A stretch of DNA of 5,414 bases. Source: an uncultured Streptococcus sp. (GTDB lineage: Bacteria; Bacillota; Bacilli; Lactobacillales; Streptococcaceae). Of the stretch, positions 5,263 to 5,414 are shown one piece after another (positions within the stretch are counted from its first letter, which is position 1; each line of letters begins with the position of its first letter). Both the position numbers and the translations under genes were made by a program. The DNA lies in contig CABREZ010000091.1 in the NCBI GenBank assembly GCA_902470035.1, positions 1 to 5,414 of the forward strand. Direction: 5' to 3'. Below the pieces are notes generated by a model. That model was not told the DNA's origin. It worked only from the letters and a program-made list of their open reading frames with translations, and did no database searches.

Positions 5263-5414
5263 TTGACAGAAGATATCAAAAAAGAAGACGTGAAAGAAGA
5301 AGTTGACCAAACAAGTGAAGAAGTTGTAGAGGAAAGCAACCAACCTTCTGAGTTAGAAGAAGCACAAGCGCGTGCCGAGGAATTTGAAAACAAATACCTT
5401 CGTGCTCATGCAGA
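5263..5414 (+). CDS. grpE: Nucleotide exchange factor GrpE, 5' part only
   Basis: GrpE is the cytoplasmic cofactor that releases ADP from DnaK. The window holds about 50 codons and the gene runs off the right edge. The translation begins TEDIKKEDVKEEVDQ after the start, an acidic, lysine-rich disordered N-terminus typical of streptococcal GrpE. It then enters the coiled coil with ELEEAQARAEEFENKYLRAHA, which matches the conserved EFENKYLRAHAE block of the family. I choose the TTG at 5263 because AAAGGGGTG precedes it by 8 nt and TTG-ACA-GAA gives the usual short N-terminus. An ATG at 5245 in the same frame would add six residues (MKGVYA) but has no ribosome site. The frame is also that of hrcA, whose TAA is at 5236-5238. 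Transcription is from the CIRCE-controlled hrcA promoter. Confidence 0.93.
   Translation, partial: MTEDIKKEDVKEEVDQTSEEVVEESNQPSELEEAQARAEEFENKYLRAHA

Overview
The window looks like chromosomal DNA of a Streptococcus, most likely one of the oral viridans species (mitis/sanguinis/parasanguinis type). The base composition is moderate, Shine-Dalgarno sites are strong, promoters have TATAAT-like -10 boxes (two of them extended), and every protein resembles streptococcal families. The species cannot be fixed from the sequence alone. All genes are on the + strand, and no mobile element, CRISPR array, tRNA or rRNA is visible.

Region 1 (1-1723) is a two-gene unit. It holds a small single-domain ACT protein (UPF0237, 58-324) and, 18 bp later, a 445-residue UPF0210/DUF711 protein (343-1680). 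An extended -10 box lies at the left edge and a hairpin terminator follows the second gene. This pair recurs across bacteria and archaea and, as far as I know, has no assigned function.

Region 2 (1724-4099) starts from a new extended -10 promoter. It holds two tandem histidine-phosphatase (phosphoglycerate-mutase-like) paralogs, about 63% identical by hand alignment, then a membrane-anchored VanY/LdcB-type zinc carboxypeptidase that overlaps the second phosphatase by 8 bp. The three are probably one transcript.

Region 3 (4073-5414) is the start of the class I heat-shock operon: hrcA (complete) and grpE (5' part only), with dnaK and dnaJ expected just beyond the window. The hrcA promoter is flanked by two CIRCE operators, the HrcA binding site. 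The upstream CIRCE is perfect and lies directly after the carboxypeptidase gene; its RNA form is a 12-bp hairpin followed by six U, so it may also terminate the upstream operon.

Most of this is ordinary core genome. The points worth a second look are the dual-use CIRCE/terminator, the non-identical CIRCE pair, the probable TTG start of grpE, the patchy conservation of the phosphatase paralogs, and the uncharacterised ACT-DUF711 pair. I found no convincing new defence or mobile system.
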